A DNA stretch of 41,467 nt from assembly GCA_035455265.1 (NCBI GenBank), contig DATIFK010000043.1, positions 1 through 41,467 of the forward strand. The letters are read 5' to 3'. Origin of the DNA: MGOM01 sp035455265. GTDB taxonomy: Bacteria; Chloroflexota; Anaerolineae; Anaerolineales; E44-bin32. The notes below the pieces were generated by a model that saw only the letters and a program-made list of their open reading frames with translations, had not been told where the DNA came from and did no database searches. The translations under genes were made by a program, and so were the position numbers. Shown here piece by piece: positions 39,623-41,467 of the stretch. The number at the start of each line of letters is the position of its first letter. The first letter of the stretch is position 1.

Positions 39623-39840
39623 TCAGGGCGACTGACAAGGGAAGGCTCCCTGTGGCGCTCAACAGTCGCCCTGAACGAAGGCGGCGCTACTCCCCAGGCT
39701 GCGGTACGCGATACTGCCGCCGAAGTTGAAGGGCGTTCGCCGCGATCGGGCTATCTCTTGCGCCCTTCGACTTCGCTCGGGCTTCGGTCTTCGACCACGC
39801 TCAGCCTCAGCCCTCGCTACGCTCAGGGCGACTAGCCCCC
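39623..39840. repeat. Mosaic of short inverted repeats, no gene
   Basis: TCAGGGCGACTG (39623-39634) is inverse to CAGTCGCCCTGA (39663-39674), and a further CTCAGGGCGACT occurs near 39823. Between lie CGCCCTTCGACTTCGCTCGG-type units (about 39768-39790) and CTACGCTCAGGG, which resemble a short repeat common between genes of many bacteria. No coding sequence is supported in 39515-39888. Confidence 0.6.
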
Positions 39841-39844
39841 TGCT

Positions 39845-39890
39845 CACTGACGACTGACGACTGACAACTGACCACTGACAACTGGCAACT
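39845..39890. repeat. Heptamer array at the murJ stop codon
   Basis: Six ACTG units (ACTGACG, ACTGACA, ACTGACC, ACTGGCA types) in 7-base register run into the stop codon of murJ, which is read on the other strand. It faces the array at 39515 across about 300 bases. Confidence 0.75.
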
Positions 39891-41463
39891 AAAGCCTGGC
39901 CAGGTCGCGGATCTCGGGCAGGAGGAACAGCGCCCCGGCGCCCGCCCCAAGCACGGCGCCGATGAACGCTGCCGCCATCGGCCCCAAGGGCAGCCAGGCG
40001 ATCGCGGCATAGGCCAGACCGCCCGCAAGGATCGAGGCCACCGCGGCGCGCGGCAAGGTCGACCACGAGCGGTCGATCGAAGGCAGCACGCGGCGAAGCG
40101 TAAGGTACAGCACGCCGGCCTCGGCGGTGAAACCGAGACTGTTGGCGAGGGCGATGCCGAACGCCCCCATCGGGCGGAAGAGGGCCAATCCGAGCCCGAG
40201 GAAGATGGCGACGTTGATCAAGCGCGCCACGAGCGGTGGGCGGGCGCGCAGGCGGGCGAACCAGGCGCGGGCCAAGACTTCCAGCCAGGCATGGCCCACC
40301 AGGCCAATGAGGAAGCCGCGCGTGGCCACCGTTACCAGCGTGGTGCCGGCCTCGCCGAAAGCGAACGCCGCCGCCACCAACGGCTGGACGGTCACCGCCA
40401 CCAACGCGCCGGCCGGCAGGGTCAGGGCCAACAACACGCGCAATGCGCGCGTGACGCTCGCCGAGAAAGCGGCTTCGTCTCCCCTCCCGAACTGCTCCGA
40501 CAACGTCGGCAGCATCGCCGTCCCCAACGCCGTCCCGATCAGGGTTTCGGGAAACTGCATGATCAGCCATCCGTACGTCAAGGCGGTCACCGCGCCCGCT
40601 TCCAGCCGGGAGGCCAGGTTGTCTTGCATCACGAACATGAGCTGGAAGACGCCGATCGTTACCAGTCGCGGGCCCATGAGCGCCACGACCTGGAGCACGC
40701 CGGGGTCGCGCCAGTGCACCACAGGCGACCAGCGGAAGGCGAAGCGGGGCAAGCCGGGCAGCTGAACGGCGAGGTGCAGCGCCGCGCCGACGATCACCCC
40801 ATAGACCAGGCCGTGGACGCCCAGTCCGAAGGCGGGGAGCCGGACGCCGGCGATCGTCAGGCCGGCCGCGGGCGCCAGGATGAGTGCCCCGGCGATCTGG
40901 CCGAGATCGTAGACGACCGGCGCCAGCGCCGGGAGGAAGAAGTGCTGGTGGGCTTGCAGCCCCGAGGTGAGCAGCCCGCTCACCGAGAACAACAGCAGCG
41001 CCAGCAGATTCAGGCGCATCAGGTCAGCCACAAGTCGGCGATTCTCGGGGGAGAAGCCAGGCGCGATGCCCCAGGGCGCCGAGACGATCGTCTCGGCGAA
41101 AACGGCGACGAGGACGGTCAAGACGGCCGTGACGGCGAAGGCCAGATTGGCGACACGGCTGAAGAGCAACCATGAGGCCGGCCGTCCGTCCCGCTGCAGG
41201 ACCTCCGACAGCACCGGGATCAGCGCCAACGACAGCGCGCCGCCCGTGATCAAGGCCCGCAACAGATCGGGCAAGTTGTTGGCGGCGTTGAACGCGTCCA
41301 GCTCGGCGCCTACGCCGAACTGGCGGCCGATCAGAATCTGACGGAAGAGATCGAGCGGCTTATCGACGGCGAACAGGGCGGCGATCAGGAGCGAGGCGCG
41401 CGCCACGGGCGAGAGGCGCAGGGCGCGCCGGCGAAGCCAGCCGGTTCGAACAGCGTCAGCCAT
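39889..41463 (-). CDS. murJ: Lipid II flippase MurJ
   Basis: MATE/MOP-type flippase that moves the peptidoglycan precursor lipid II across the membrane. The 524-residue product has about fourteen hydrophobic segments. The conserved N-terminal part includes RQILIGRQFGVGAELDAFN and LPDLLRALITGGALSLALIP; FPETLIGTALGTAMLPTLSE marks helix 8 and after. ATG 41463 is four bases from the window edge, so an upstream start cannot be excluded, but the visible N-terminus already looks complete. It ends within a heptamer array. Confidence 0.93.
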   Translation of the reverse strand: MADAVRTGWLRRRALRLSPVARASLLIAALFAVDKPLDLFRQILIGRQFGVGAELDAFNAANNLPDLLRALITGGALSLALIPVLSEVLQRDGRPASWLLFSRVANLAFAVTAVLTVLVAVFAETIVSAPWGIAPGFSPENRRLVADLMRLNLLALLLFSVSGLLTSGLQAHQHFFLPALAPVVYDLGQIAGALILAPAAGLTIAGVRLPAFGLGVHGLVYGVIVGAALHLAVQLPGLPRFAFRWSPVVHWRDPGVLQVVALMGPRLVTIGVFQLMFVMQDNLASRLEAGAVTALTYGWLIMQFPETLIGTALGTAMLPTLSEQFGRGDEAAFSASVTRALRVLLALTLPAGALVAVTVQPLVAAAFAFGEAGTTLVTVATRGFLIGLVGHAWLEVLARAWFARLRARPPLVARLINVAIFLGLGLALFRPMGAFGIALANSLGFTAEAGVLYLTLRRVLPSIDRSWSTLPRAAVASILAGGLAYAAIAWLPLGPMAAAFIGAVLGAGAGALFLLPEIRDLARL

Positions 41464-41467
41464 CGAG

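Overview
This 41.5 kb window is GC-rich, densely coded chromosomal DNA from a bacterium. It has no phage structural genes, no transposase, no rRNA or tRNA that I can see and no CRISPR array. The best guess at lineage is Chloroflexota (Anaerolineae-like). The grounds are the gene mix (RNase J, DUF2089 and SHOCT-like proteins, lipobox proteins, a BMP-type nucleoside ABC transporter, no outer-membrane genes) and the base composition. This is an inference; no marker gene here proves it.

Layout. 1-2.6 kb: RNase J (minus) diverging from a small conserved protein. 2.6-6.6 kb: a cobalamin-riboswitch operon with a secreted, membrane-anchored alpha/alpha-toroid protein, an ECF transporter T subunit and a fused double ECF ATPase, but no S subunit. 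6.7-8.3 kb: an HD phosphohydrolase and SurE. 8.3-12.5 kb (minus): GT-C glycosyltransferase, TrmA/RlmD-type RNA methyltransferase, inositol-monophosphatase family protein, isoprenylcysteine-methyltransferase-like protein. 12.7-13.8 kb (minus): class V aminotransferase. 14.0-16.9 kb: a tight operon of DUF2089, beta-helix/SHOCT, GNAT and SHOCT proteins. 17.0-24.6 kb: unknown Rossmann protein, threonine synthase overlapping a GAF-GAF-PAS histidine kinase, degenerate metallo-beta-lactamase-fold protein, RsmG, EamA transporter. 24.8-26.0 kb (minus): RecF. 26.2-27.5 kb: AI-2E-family transporter. 27.7-30.35 kb (minus): cNMP/bPH2 membrane protein, peptide deformylase, YvlD-like holin-family protein. 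30.6-33.9 kb: FtsK and a divergent BMP-like lipoprotein. 34.2-39.5 kb: a complete nucleoside-type ABC importer (BMP lipoprotein, double ATPase, two permeases). 39.9-41.46 kb (minus): MurJ.

Three patterns cut across the genes. First, at least nine intergenic spots carry short arrays of a degenerate heptamer built on ACTG (ACTGRNN or its complement), often as two facing arms, ending close to stop codons or promoters. Second, about ten putative promoters share an extended -10 (TGN then TANNNT); several lie so close to the start codon that leaderless mRNA is likely. Third, a short helical SHOCT-like motif recurs in three of the four genes of the 14-17 kb operon.

The most interesting system is the B12 locus. 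The riboswitch has a visible terminator/antiterminator pair and sits before a toroid protein of the fold used by animal intrinsic factor and transcobalamin, directly followed by ECF transporter parts. It looks like a bacterial surface cobalamin-capture protein that feeds an ECF importer whose S subunit is encoded elsewhere.
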